Of a stretch of 64,000 bases of DNA, positions 16,733 through 24,993 are shown piece after piece. The notes under the pieces are model-generated. The model searched no databases and was not told the DNA's origin. It was given only the letters and a program-made list of their open reading frames with translations. Positions within the stretch are counted from its first letter, which is position 1, and every line of letters begins with the position of its first letter. Source of the DNA: Amycolatopsis sacchari (lineage in GTDB: Bacteria; Actinomycetota; Actinomycetes; Mycobacteriales; Pseudonocardiaceae); NCBI RefSeq assembly GCF_900114035.1, contig NZ_FORP01000023.1:47590-111589 (forward strand), read 5' to 3'. Position numbers and translations under genes: made by a program.

Positions 16733-17095
16733 ATGGGAAGCGAAACCGCAGGTCTGGCACCCTTCGAGCGAGTCGCCGAGTCGATCAGGAAAGCCGTGTT
16801 GACCGGCAAGCTGGCACCAGGTACTCGGCTGCCGAGCAACCGCGAACTCGCTCGGCAGCACGGCGTTTCGCTCCCGACCTTGCAGCGAGCGGTTGCACTG
16901 CTCCAGGAAGAAGGCTGGCTCGTGTCCCGGGCCTCGGTCGGCGTGTACGTCTCGGACACCCCGCCTAAGGAACGCCCGTTGGCGTCGATGGCGGGGCTCC
17001 GGCGGGCGCTGACGGAGCTTCGCGCCTCGGTCTCTGCGATCGAAGAGCGGGTCGCCGATCTAGAGCGGCACATCACGCGGCCGCCTGTCGGATGA
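16733..17095 (+). CDS. GntR-family repressor (KorSA-like)
   Basis: About 120 residues. The N-terminal winged helix is complete: APFERVAESIRKAVLTGKLAPGTRLPSNRELARQHGVSLPTLQRAVALLQEEGWL. The C-terminal part is a short coiled coil (ALTELRASVSAIEERVADLERHI) in place of a ligand domain, as in transfer repressors such as KorSA of pSAM2. It reads divergently from the tra/rep operon, from a start with no clear ribosome site, so it may be leaderless. Its 3' end overlaps a convergent small gene by 23 bases. Confidence 0.82.
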   Translation: MGSETAGLAPFERVAESIRKAVLTGKLAPGTRLPSNRELARQHGVSLPTLQRAVALLQEEGWLVSRASVGVYVSDTPPKERPLASMAGLRRALTELRASVSAIEERVADLERHITRPPVG

Positions 17096-17279
17096 ACGAG
17101 GCAATGCCGTCCACGATGCCGGTTCCCCAGCCGATCAAGTCTTTCAACCACGCCGCTGCGTCGGCGGGGTGCTTCACAACGATGACCAACAGCGCCACCA
17201 CTACGGCGGTGCCGATCAGCTTCGTCAGCACGCCTCCCCTGCCAGCGGACAACGGCACCATGGTGTTCTTGCTAGGCAC
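17073..17279 (-). CDS. Small membrane protein
   Basis: A protein of 68 residues with one strong membrane segment (LTKLIGTAVVVALLVIVV) and an amphipathic tail (WLKDLIGWGTGIVDGIASFI). A GTG start with ribosome site AGGAGG seven bases upstream supports translation. It is convergent with the GntR gene, overlapping it by 23 bases. Similar single-pass peptides occur in AICEs; the role is unknown, and a toxin-like peptide is one possibility. Confidence 0.6.
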   Translation of the reverse strand: MPSKNTMVPLSAGRGGVLTKLIGTAVVVALLVIVVKHPADAAAWLKDLIGWGTGIVDGIASFIRQAAA

Positions 17280-17461
17280 GACTGCCTCCTGTCTCGGTGT
17301 TCTCGGGTTGAGCTGCTGCGCTCATGGATCTAGGAAACCGCAGGTCAGAGGACACAAACACCGCACTTCGCAAGACCTTTTAGGACGTCCTGGCGGCCCG
17401 AATTGGCTGGCGGGAGTCCCAAAAACGTCCCGAAACGTCCCAGGCCGGAGGTGACACGGGG

Positions 17462-18196
17462 GTGGCAAACGATCGTCTGCGTACAGCGATGCTCGCGGCG
17501 GGCCTGACCGTTGAGGAGATGGCGACCAAGGTCGGGGTTGACCCGAAGACCGCAGAGCGATGGATCGGCCAAGAGCGTGTGCCGCACCGCAGCACGCGGC
17601 AGAAGCTCACGAAGTTGCTCGGCGTCAACGAGGGCGACCTCTGGCCGTCGCTGGGGACCGGACCTCGGCCCGCAGCTCCCGAGTCCGAACTCCTCTACCT
17701 GTACCCGTCCCGCTCGGCGATCACTGGCGCGACGTGGGAAGAGCTGATCCATGGCGTTCGTGAGCAGATGGACGTGCTGGTCTTCTCCGGCGCGTTCCTG
17801 GTCGAGCAGTACAACCTTGTGCCGATCATCCAGTCCAAGGCCGCAGAGGGCGTCCGGTTCCGCCTACTCGTCGGCGATGAGAAGGCGCCGGCCGTGATCC
17901 AGCGCGCGATCGACGAAGGCACGCCCGGCGGACTTGAGGGGCGGGTGCAGTTGATGCGGCGGTATCTCAGCGAGGTAACCCACCTGCCGGGCGTCGAGGT
18001 GCGAACTCACGGCACCATTCTCTACAACTCCATTTACCGCTTTGATGACCGACTCTTGGTCAACGGCCATGCGCACGGTGCACTGGCCGGACAAAGTCCA
18101 GTCCTGTTCCTAAAGCGCATGCCAAACGGCCCGATGTGGCAGCACTACATGAAGTCTTTTGAGCGAGTGTGGAACGAAGCCCAACCCGAATCATAG
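17462..18196 (+). CDS. XRE regulator with C-terminal phospholipase D-like domain
   Basis: A protein of 244 residues. Residues 1-60 are a XRE helix-turn-helix (LAAGLTVEEMATKVGVDPKTAERWIGQERVPH). Residues 95-235 resemble the inactive PLD-like domain seen in AICE regulators (MDVLVFSGAFLVEQYNLVPII, YNSIYRFDDRLLVNGHAHG). A strict HKD motif is absent, so catalysis is unlikely. A GTG start lies after GGAGGTGA. It is followed by the NUDIX gene after 10 bases, an arrangement typical of AICE control modules. Confidence 0.75.
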   Translation: MANDRLRTAMLAAGLTVEEMATKVGVDPKTAERWIGQERVPHRSTRQKLTKLLGVNEGDLWPSLGTGPRPAAPESELLYLYPSRSAITGATWEELIHGVREQMDVLVFSGAFLVEQYNLVPIIQSKAAEGVRFRLLVGDEKAPAVIQRAIDEGTPGGLEGRVQLMRRYLSEVTHLPGVEVRTHGTILYNSIYRFDDRLLVNGHAHGALAGQSPVLFLKRMPNGPMWQHYMKSFERVWNEAQPES

Positions 18197-18206
18197 GAGA
18201 ACCAAA

Positions 18207-18683
18207 ATGACTCGCGTGGATTACGTGGACGACCCGAACGCACCCAAGGCAAACAGTGTCGTCCCCTCCGTTTCGGTGGTAACCCGAGACGACCAGGGAC
18301 GGGTCCTGCTTATCCATAAGGTCGACAACGACCTTTGGGCGCTCCCTGGTGGCGGCCACGATATCGGCGAAAGCATCACGGACACGGTGGTTCGCGAAGT
18401 TCGCGAGGAGACCGGGCTGGACGTCGAGGTCGTCCGGCTGGTCGGAACGTACACCAACCCCAAGCACGTCATGGCCTATGACGACGGCGAGGTTCGTCAG
18501 CAGTTCTCGCTGTGCTTCGAAGCGAGGGTTGTGGGCGGCACCCCCCATGAGGACGGAGTGGAGACGAAAGCTGTCCGGTGGGTAGAACCGAGCGACACGG
18601 ACCGGCTCAATATGCATCCCTCAATGCGACTCCGGCTCGCGCACGCGCTCGATGAAACGCGAACCCAGCCCTACCTGGGCTGA
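18207..18683 (+). CDS. NUDIX hydrolase (Pif-like position)
   Basis: A protein of 158 residues. The NUDIX box is intact: GGGHDIGESITDTVVREVREETGLDV. The ribosome site TAGGAGA precedes the ATG by seven bases. Nucleoside-diphosphate-X hydrolysis is expected; the substrate is unknown. In the Streptomyces element pSAM2, the transfer-immunity factor Pif carries a NUDIX motif and is co-expressed with korSA, so an immunity role is plausible here by context. It overlaps the convergent HD gene by 13 bases. Confidence 0.85.
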   Translation: MTRVDYVDDPNAPKANSVVPSVSVVTRDDQGRVLLIHKVDNDLWALPGGGHDIGESITDTVVREVREETGLDVEVVRLVGTYTNPKHVMAYDDGEVRQQFSLCFEARVVGGTPHEDGVETKAVRWVEPSDTDRLNMHPSMRLRLAHALDETRTQPYLG

Positions 18684-19225
18684 CGCTCTCGCAACCGAGC
18701 CTCCGTACGCTCGATGCATTCACGAACCACCGGCGCAGCTTTCACCCAAGTTCGATGAACCGGGTCCTCGCTGCCGTAACGGCTGAGGATTTCGGATATC
18801 CGCTCGTCATAGGAAAGGCGTTCGCCACCCGGACCCGTCGTCAAGTCGGCGGTCACAAGTGCGTCCAGCAAGGGGCTGTCCTCGAAGGGAAATTCCTGTA
18901 GCAGTTCCTCGTCCCGCCCCCGTTGCTCAGCTTCGAAGCGCGCGCCGGAATGGTGCGCGACCAGGTTGACGACCTGCTCCGGCCAACCGTTCTCCTGCAA
19001 GTAGCGGGCGCCGTCGAGCGGATGGAACTTCGTGTGGCCGATCTCGGGTGAGTAGCCGATGTCGTGCAGCCAGGCAGCGGCGATGAGCACTTCACGATCA
19101 TCGGCACGCACTGCTCCAGCCAGCTCGGCAGCCCGCGCGGCTACTGCCTGCACGTGCTGCCAGCGGCGCCCGAGCGGCGCCATCAAGCGTTCGGCCACCT
19201 CGCGCGCATCCTCAATCAGACCCAT
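18671..19225 (-). CDS. HD-domain phosphohydrolase
   Basis: About 184 residues. Metal-binding residues of the HD superfamily are visible: HVQAVAARAAEL, AAWLHDIGYSPE, and LVAHHSGARFEAEQRG. It is likely a nucleotide or cyclic-nucleotide phosphohydrolase; the substrate is unknown. It sits at the right end of the AICE, convergent with the NUDIX gene. HD and NUDIX genes together suggest control of a modified nucleotide pool or signal. The start could also be the GTG at 19234. Confidence 0.78.
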   Translation of the reverse strand: MGLIEDAREVAERLMAPLGRRWQHVQAVAARAAELAGAVRADDREVLIAAAWLHDIGYSPEIGHTKFHPLDGARYLQENGWPEQVVNLVAHHSGARFEAEQRGRDEELLQEFPFEDSPLLDALVTADLTTGPGGERLSYDERISEILSRYGSEDPVHRTWVKAAPVVRECIERTEARLRERQPR

Positions 19226-19421
19226 GTCCTGCACGGTACCGCCTTTGGAAGAGCGACCACTGGCCGCCGATCGGGCGTCGGAGCTCCGCGAAGCGCTCGG
19301 CGCGGCACGATCGAGTCAGAAGTTGAGCCCTGAGATGGCCGCAGAAGCCGCGGCGGTCCTGTATCCGACTGACAGGCCTGGCGCGCCTCCCACCAGCTCT
19401 CAGACGTTCTCACACGCTGCG

Positions 19422-19441
19422 CTACGGACAATGCGCGGACA
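19422..19441 (+). repeat. Putative integrase arm-type site, right end of the AICE
   Basis: Second copy (one mismatch) of the 20-bp sequence at 4362-4381, 74 bases inside attR. Its first three bases, CTA, also supply the TAG stop of the recombinase reading frame that crosses attR from the right. Confidence 0.6.
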
Positions 19442-19514
19442 TCGGGCGCCTCAGCCGTCGGCCTGCGCGCTGTTTTCGCCGGTCAAAGGCCGATACGTCC
19501 CCCTTCGGTCCCAT

Positions 19515-19559
19515 CCCTCCGGAGGCAGGTGTCGCAGGTTCGAATCCTGCCGAGGGCAC
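19515..19559 (+). repeat. attR: distal 45-bp att repeat shared by two stacked elements
   Basis: Identical to 4213-4257. It forms the right end of the AICE and at the same time the left end of the next element, whose serine recombinase gene reads through it on the minus strand (translated as VPSAGFEPATPASGG). Confidence 0.92.
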
Positions 19560-20728
19560 TCCAAGGATGGGAACGGGAGAGATGGTCGGCATGACATCCT
19601 CCTCGTTCTTGTCTTCGACTTGTGCGTGAGCGTGCCTGCTCTGCTGACCAGGCACGTTGATGGCTTCTGCGCCCCTCTGACGTGCCGCGAGTGCGGTTGC
19701 GCCGGAGAGTGTGACGGTGACTCGGAGTCGGTTGGTGTCCTTGTCGTAGTGCAGCTCGAGCCGCAGGGCCTCGAAGAGTCGCCGGGCGAGTTCCTCCGGT
19801 AGTTGATCTACCTGGATGTCACCGACAGGCATGACGTCGAGCAGGTCCGCGTTGGGTGCTTGTTCGTGCTGTTCCTCGGCCTCGGTGAGCTGCGTCTCCA
19901 GGGCGGCCTTGCGTTCGCGGAGCTCCGTCCGGCGGTCGTTGATGTCTCGGATGAGATCTGGGTCGGGGTTGTCGAAGAGTTCCAGACTGCGCGTGACGCG
20001 CTTCATCTTGACCGTGATGTCGTCGATCCGGTGCCGGAGCGCAGTGATGTGATCTTCGCGTTCGCGTTGCGCCTTGACTCCCAGCTCTTGAATGTTGTAG
20101 GCGAGGAGACTGCGGCGGTATGCCCCGAACACGTGGGCGGAGAGGAACTCGTCGAGCTTGGCGACCAGAGCGTCTTCTCGGACCCAGAACGAGCCCGGGG
20201 CGGGGTGGCCCTCGGGGACGTAGCCCTTCTTCGGCGCGCAAACGTAGTACGCGTGGCCGCGCCGGGTTTTTCCGTTCATCCGGCGGCCGCAGCTGTCGCA
20301 GAAGAGGTACGTGCGGAGCAGGTACGAGCGTTTCGTCTGCGGGTGCCTGACATTGGTGTTGCTGGTGCTCCGGGAGCCGAAGCGGTGCTGGCCGACTTCC
20401 TGGGCCCGCAGCCAGATTTCGAGGTCGACGAGCGGTTCGTGGACCGACTCGGCGGACCAGATCCACTCCTCGATGGGGTTGATCCGGTTCCCGCGGTTCT
20501 TTCGTCCGCGCCGGTTCCAGACCATGTAGCCGGTGTATTTGGGATTGGTCTCGATGTCCCGGACATTGGAATCCGTCCAGTGCCCCACCGCTCTGCCGGG
20601 GTCGACGGGAATGGGAGGCGGATACCGTTCGAGGTCTCGGTTGAGCCGATCAGCGATAGCCCGGCGGCTGAGGCGCTCGTTGATCCGCCACTCGAAGATC
20701 TTGCGTACGGCAGGGGTCTCCGTCGGGT

Positions 20729-20949
20729 CAATACCGCTAAGTTTAGGCGAGTTTCCGCAGCTCAGAGGCGTTTGGAGGCGTCGCCCACAGAGCGGTCACA
20801 CCCCGACAGAACAGTTGCCTCAATTGAAGATTCCCCTCAACCGCAACGGCGACTGTCTTAAGTGGAGAACCGCCTAACCGGCGGGAACGACTGAACAGAG
20901 CCTCCGGTAACGCCCTGACCAGGTAAAACGTACTAACTTAGCGGTATTG
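20729..20949 (-). mobile_element. 221-bp MITE-like element, copy 1 (in the serine recombinase gene)
   Basis: It has 15-bp perfect terminal inverted repeats (CAATACCGCTAAGTT at each end, inward). It is flanked by direct repeats TCCGTCGGGT at 20719-20728 and 20950-20959, a 10-bp target duplication. There is no room for a transposase. It matches copy 2 at 220 of 221 bases (one A/G difference). Direction is given relative to copy 2. Terminal repeats and a 9-11-bp duplication are compatible with an IS4-type parent acting in trans, but I cannot identify the family. Confidence 0.9.
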
Positions 20950-21661
20950 TCCGTCGGGTCGGGCTCGAGAAAGGTCTTCTTGATGCCCTTGGCGCGCTTG
21001 GCAGGAACCGGATGCGGCACGTGCTTGGCCCGATAGCCGTGACAGGGCTTGCCGATGTTGAAGCCGGCCTCGGCGTGCACGGCGTAGCCATCCCATGCCT
21101 TTTCCAGCATGTCCACGACGTAGTACTCGGAGATGCTCTGCTTGACGCGCCGGGTCAGCAACTGGGTGGCGATCTTCGGCTTACGGCCGTCTACTGTGGA
21201 TAGCTCGAACGGTTCGTCGGCAGCCAGCAGGCGCACTCCGGCGCGCTCAAGCCGGTGTTCGATGCTGGTTCCGTAGTACATGTGGCGCGCCGTGCGGTCG
21301 ATGGACTCGCAGATGACGTAGTCGAAGTGCCGGTCCGTGCGTTCAGCCGCGGCGAGAAGATCGGAAATCCCACCGTCGCGAGGAATGGGGATGTCGAACT
21401 GCTCGTGCGCATGCCCACCGCCGCGAGCGTCCAGGTCCATCCGTCCCGACTCGACGTCGTAGAAGTTCGCGACAATCACCGCGTTCTCCGGCAACGCGCG
21501 CTGAGACACACCGAGCTGACGAGGCAAGGACAACGTAGGATCCTGCATATCCTTTGTAGACACACGTCCCAGCCAGGCAAACCTGTAGACGACCGGCGCT
21601 GACGCGACAGGGATCGCTCCGTCCCGTGACCGGGAGTGACGGTATGGACTCCGAACACGGC

Positions 21662-21862
21662 CTACGCCGCGTTTTCCCGTCCACTTGCGGACCTGTTCCG
21701 GGCCTGCCACTCCATCACCTCCCACAGCACCCGAGCCTGCACCTCGGCCAGCCGTTCTCCCTCGGCGCCTCGGACGACCCTCAACTCCGCAACGACCTCA
21801 GGCGGCTCATCCCGGGCCAGGTGACCGGTCGATTCGTCACGGCGGGTGGTCTCACCTGCCAT
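21662..21862 (-). CDS. Small acidic helical protein upstream of the recombinase
   Basis: A protein of 66 residues from an ATG at 21862, MAGETTRRDESTGHL, followed by a helical segment EVVAELRVVRGAEGERLAEVQARVLWEVMEWQ. Its last 49 bases overlap the start of the recombinase gene, which takes its ribosome site from inside it. This suggests a coupled pair, such as a recombination directionality or control protein; no family is recognised. Confidence 0.5.
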   Translation of the reverse strand: MAGETTRRDESTGHLARDEPPEVVAELRVVRGAEGERLAEVQARVLWEVMEWQARNRSASGRENAA

Positions 21863-21959
21863 CAGTACATCTCCAGCCCAGGGCGTCGAACTTCTTCGGC
21901 CGGTGCTGGACTTTGCCAGCTGTACCAGCTGAAGCAGCTGGCACGCAAGCGATCCGCTC

Positions 21960-22475
21960 CTATACCGCGTCCGTCTCCACACCGGTGTCCCGCCGGACCG
22001 ACTTCTCCGGTCGCAGTCCGATCTCCCATCGAACTCGGGGAACCCAGTCCGTATCCCGACTCTCGCGCGGCCGACTCCGAGTGTTCCACCCCGCGCGGGC
22101 CCGGAGTACAGCGACAGGCTTCATGCCGACAGCGCGAAGGCTCGCTCCCGTTTCTCCGTCCTGCGTGTAGGAAATCAGTCTTCGATATCCAAGAGCGCGC
22201 GCCGTTCGCCACGCCGCTCCGTAGAGCGCGCTGTTCGCGTTGCGGGTGCCGTCGGTACACGTGCGAGTAACCTCCACCGTCAGGCCGTCATCCAGGTGGC
22301 GGGCGACAGGGCGCCCGACAGTGGCGACCCCGACCAGCTCGTGGCCGGCCGCTACCCCGAGCGCGAACTTCATCCCCCGCGGTGGCTTGTGATGCCGATG
22401 GTGAGCCTGAATGAACTCCGCAGCTTCACGGAACGTCACGGGCACGATGGTCAGTTTCCGGCCCATGGCCATCAC
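21960..22475 (-). CDS. XF1762-family protein (acetyltransferase-like)
   Basis: A protein of 171 residues. Characteristic stretches are FREAAEFIQAHHRHHKPPRGMKFALGVAAG, VGRPVARHLDDGLTVEVTRTCTDGT, and NANSALYGAAWRTARALGYRRLISYT. This family resembles GNAT acetyltransferases and is common in phages and plasmids; the substrate is unknown. Start codons GTG-ATG at 22475 overlap a short upstream open frame ending at 22472 (TGATG), which may be a coupled small gene extending to about 22570. Confidence 0.75.
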   Translation of the reverse strand: MMAMGRKLTIVPVTFREAAEFIQAHHRHHKPPRGMKFALGVAAGHELVGVATVGRPVARHLDDGLTVEVTRTCTDGTRNANSALYGAAWRTARALGYRRLISYTQDGETGASLRAVGMKPVAVLRARAGWNTRSRPRESRDTDWVPRVRWEIGLRPEKSVRRDTGVETDAV

Positions 22476-22765
22476 GCAGTCCGCATCCGGACTGTCGACC
22501 AGGCGACGTCAGGAGGGCGAGCATCCAGTGTGCTGAACATGTCCAAGAAGTCCGCGAGCAGTCGGTCGATCAGACAGCAGAAAGTCGCGCGGCGCTCGCC
22601 ATCTGAAGTGGCGGATCGGCAATGAAGGTCGAGCTCTAGCTGCCACGGCTGTGGACAACTCCTGGCGCGTCCTCCAGCGGCCGGTATCGGTGCGCCCGAT
22701 TGACTGCGTCATCGTCGCAGGTCAGCATCGTGACATGTTTTGCGCCACCTCGAGAAGGGAGCAGC

Positions 22766-22996
22766 ATGCGAGCTCACTTTCTCGGTAAAGACCCCTCCTC
22801 GCTGGAGGGCAACTCACCGACCCTGTTCGCCACCGACCGCTCCGATCGCAAGACCTATATCGCCCAGGGCTGGGTCGTGACCGACCCGGACGCGCTGGCC
22901 GACGTCGGTCCCGTCCCTCCGGGCGAAGCCCTCATCGAGATTCCGGAGGACGTCCTCGCGTTCTATGCGCGTAACCCCGAGGAGGAAGACCGCTGA
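22766..22996 (+). CDS. Small protein preceding the DUF6879 gene
   Basis: A protein of 76 residues, MRAHFLGKDPSSLEGNSPTL, with mixed alpha/beta composition (YIAQGWVVTDPDALADVG, EIPEDVLAFYARNPEE). The ribosome site GAAGGGAG precedes the ATG by five bases. It is the first gene of a three-gene overlap chain with DUF6879 and a DUF5753 regulator, an arrangement common in actinobacteria in which small partner proteins modulate the regulator. Confidence 0.7.
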   Translation: MRAHFLGKDPSSLEGNSPTLFATDRSDRKTYIAQGWVVTDPDALADVGPVPPGEALIEIPEDVLAFYARNPEEEDR

Positions 22997-23517
22997 GCCG
23001 CTTCATCGAACCCGGGCCTGAGTTCACCGACCTTTTCCGGACTTTCGAGCACACCGCCTTCCGCCTTGAGGTGCGTGACCGCTACGACGCGCCCCGCGAG
23101 GCCGAATCCTTCCGCAAGTTCCTCGCCGGCGAGCCGGACGACCTCGCCTGGTACCAGGGCTGGCTCGACATGGTCCGTGAAGCTACGACCGCGGGCCGGC
23201 GCTTCTCGCGCGTCCGCGTTGTCAGCTTGCCCTTGTCGGACTACAACCGGTTCGGCTTCTGGGCCTCACAGTTCACCATCGAAGCCGGCGACGACATCCG
23301 CTACCTGACCCGCGAGCGGGCCGAAGCCGCGGACCTGCCGGACCACGACTACTGGCTGTTCGACTCGCGCCTTCTAGCCCTCATGCGATTCACGGACGCT
23401 GACGAGTTCCTCGGCGCCGAGATCGTCGACGACCCAGCCGTGATCGTTCAACACAACTACTGGCGGGATGCCGCCTGGCACTACGCCACCAAACGAGATG
23501 AGTTCGCACCTGAGTAA
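22993..23517 (+). CDS. DUF6879 family protein
   Basis: About 174 residues. Visible family features are FTDLFRTFEHTAFRLEVRDRY, then VREATTAGRRFSRVRVVSLPL, DYNRFGFWASQ, and DYWLFDSRLLALMRF. It probably starts at a CTG at 22993 overlapping the previous stop (CTGA), preceded by GAGGAAG; a GTG at 23071 would cut off the conserved N-terminus. DUF6879 proteins pair with DUF5753/XRE regulators and resemble the partner of a toxin-antitoxin-like switch, but activity is unproven. Confidence 0.75.
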   Translation: MSRFIEPGPEFTDLFRTFEHTAFRLEVRDRYDAPREAESFRKFLAGEPDDLAWYQGWLDMVREATTAGRRFSRVRVVSLPLSDYNRFGFWASQFTIEAGDDIRYLTRERAEAADLPDHDYWLFDSRLLALMRFTDADEFLGAEIVDDPAVIVQHNYWRDAAWHYATKRDEFAPE

Positions 23518-24391
23518 GACCGCCAGTGCAGCGGTCATGCAGGAAGCACGGCGCGCACTCGGCCAACGGCTCCGCGAGCTCCGCATTGAGGCCGGCCTGA
23601 CCGGCCAGCAGCTCGCGGAGCTTTTGTCATGGCCGCCGTCGAAAGTCTCCAAGCTCGAGAACGCTCGGCAGACCCCGACCGAGAACGACCTGAGGGCGTG
23701 GACGCGAGCAACCGGCCGCGAGGATCTCGCCGAGGCTCTCCTCGTCTCGCTCCGCACCCTTGAGTTGCAATATACCGAGTGGCAACGGGTGCTCAAGTCC
23801 GGCCTGCGTCATCACCAAATCAGGCTGTCCACACAGGATCACCAGACCCACTTCTACCGGGCGTTCGAGAACACCGTCGTCCCCGGGCTACTCCAAACCC
23901 CGGCCTACGCTCGTGCCCGGTTCGAGCAAGCCCGGCGGCTCTACCAAACGGTCACCGACGTCGACGAGGCCGTACAGAGCCGCCTGCAGCGGCAAGGCGT
24001 GCTGTACCGCCCAGACAGGCGGTTCCACTTCATCCTGACCGAAGCCGTGCTGCGCTACCACCTTGGCTTGCCCGCAACCATGCTCGGCCAGCTCGACCGG
24101 CTCATCTCGCTCTCAGCCCTGCCGAACGTCAAGCTCGGCATCATCGGCTTCGACGCCCCCTACGGCATCGATCCCCGCCACGGCTTCTGGTTGCTCGACG
24201 ACGACCTCGTGCAAGTCGAGACCTACTCAGCGGAGCTGAACCTGCGGCAGCCCCAGGAAATCCAGCTCTACAGCCAAATCTTCGCACAACTGGCCGCACC
24301 TACGGTCGCCAGCTACGGTCGAGGCGCCCGGACTCTGATCATACGGGCCATCGACGACCTTGCGCCTGATCCTGCGCGAGATGGCTCGTAG
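23498..24391 (+). CDS. XRE regulator with DUF5753 domain
   Basis: About 297 residues. A helix-turn-helix lies at residues 20-75 (LGQRLRELRIEAGLTGQQLAELLSWPPSKVSKLEN). The DUF5753 domain covers about 110-290 (FENTVVPGLLQTPAYARA; RRFHFILTEAVLRYHLG; ANVKLGIIGF-type strand). These regulators act with small DUF397 or DUF6879 partners in development and antibiotic control in Streptomyces. The ATG at 23498 lies inside the DUF6879 gene (20-base overlap). Confidence 0.85.
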   Translation: MSSHLSKTASAAVMQEARRALGQRLRELRIEAGLTGQQLAELLSWPPSKVSKLENARQTPTENDLRAWTRATGREDLAEALLVSLRTLELQYTEWQRVLKSGLRHHQIRLSTQDHQTHFYRAFENTVVPGLLQTPAYARARFEQARRLYQTVTDVDEAVQSRLQRQGVLYRPDRRFHFILTEAVLRYHLGLPATMLGQLDRLISLSALPNVKLGIIGFDAPYGIDPRHGFWLLDDDLVQVETYSAELNLRQPQEIQLYSQIFAQLAAPTVASYGRGARTLIIRAIDDLAPDPARDGS

Positions 24392-24528
24392 TTTCGATCT
24401 TCACGGCATCGTGCGAGGAACGTCGAGAAAGCGCGGGAAAGCTCCTCGACCCGCGCCTGACCGCGTCCATACGCTCCTGCTCAGGACCGCTCCGCTGGTC
24501 CAGAGCTCAAAGTCTGCAGGAGAAAGCT

Positions 24529-24594
24529 ATGAGTACGCCAGCATTCCGAACTGTTCCGCCGTACCCGCACGTGCGCCGGGTGCCCACGCGATGA
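24529..24594 (+). CDS. Very short leader-like ORF (21 residues)
   Basis: Reads M-S-T-P-A-F-R-T-V-P-P-Y-P-H-V-R-R-V-P-T-R, then TGA. It has the best ribosome site in the area (CAGGAGAAAGCT), and its stop overlaps the next ATG (ATGA at 24591). It is Pro/Arg-rich. It could be a coupling or attenuation leader for the downstream gene, or the N-terminal stub of a frameshifted gene. Confidence 0.45.
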   Translation: MSTPAFRTVPPYPHVRRVPTR

Positions 24595-24887
24595 CCGTCC
24601 GAGTTCGCGAACAATCCGGGGCCACCAACGAGCAACCACCACCTCCTGACCCGGCCGCCCTGCTGGAACAGGCCGTTGCGCTGGTAGCTCGGCTGCACCA
24701 GGTCGCCACGCGCGTAACCGAGCTGGGCAACCAGCATCGCCGGCTCGCGAGTGAGCTGCTGCTGTTCGGCGACCAGCTGCACGAGTTCGCCGCCGACGTC
24801 CAGGAACTGGCCGACCACCAGGAGACCACGGGTCCCGTGTCCGTGGACGCTCCCGAGTCAGGTAAGGGAAGCCATGACACCCCATGA
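24591..24887 (+). CDS. Hypothetical coiled-coil protein
   Basis: A protein of 98 residues. A disordered start is followed by a long amphipathic helix (LLEQAVALVARLHQVATRVTELGNQHRRLASELLLFGDQLHEFAADVQELADH). Its ATG overlaps the stop of the 21-residue ORF. There is no recognised domain. It resembles small helical proteins of this accessory block and may form oligomers. Confidence 0.55.
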   Translation: MTVRVREQSGATNEQPPPPDPAALLEQAVALVARLHQVATRVTELGNQHRRLASELLLFGDQLHEFAADVQELADHQETTGPVSVDAPESGKGSHDTP

Positions 24888-24993
24888 GACGGGGCGGGCT
24901 GTGAGCGTTCGTCTACTTCGGACTGTGAAGCCTCGGCTAGTGCTGGCCGACCCGCGCCCCCGACCGTCAGAACCCGCCACCAGCGAGCGAGTC

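Larger units (their letters stand above)
4213..19559. mobile_element. Integrated AICE (actinomycete integrative and conjugative element), about 15.3 kb
   Basis: It is bounded by two identical 45-bp repeats; the left one is the 3' half of the tRNA-Arg gene. The gene set is that of a Prim-Pol type AICE: tyrosine integrase and excisionase at the left end, replication genes (Prim-Pol and a DUF3987 ATPase), a single FtsK-type translocase for double-stranded DNA transfer between hyphae, Spd-like spread proteins, and a KorSA-type GntR repressor reading divergently. No gene in the core operon looks broken, so the element is probably still able to excise and move. Confidence 0.92.
19422..21710 (-). 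pseudogene. Serine recombinase (large resolvase/integrase), split by a 221-bp insertion
   Basis: The N-terminal half (21710 to 20950) holds the resolvase domain: WLGRVSTKD with the catalytic Ser, then ANFYDVESGR and ICESIDRTARHM. The C-terminal half (20728 to 19422) holds the recombinase domain, a zinc ribbon (CDSCGRRMNG), a coiled coil and the tail. The insertion at 20729-20949 introduces stops 25 codons on. Excising it with one 10-bp target copy restores EPDPTETPAVRKIFEWR in frame. The start at 21710 (GTG) follows GGAGGTGAT. The final 15 sense codons lie in attR and the tail beyond is AICE sequence. With the original tRNA joined, the frame would end QCSIP-stop. Confidence 0.88.
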
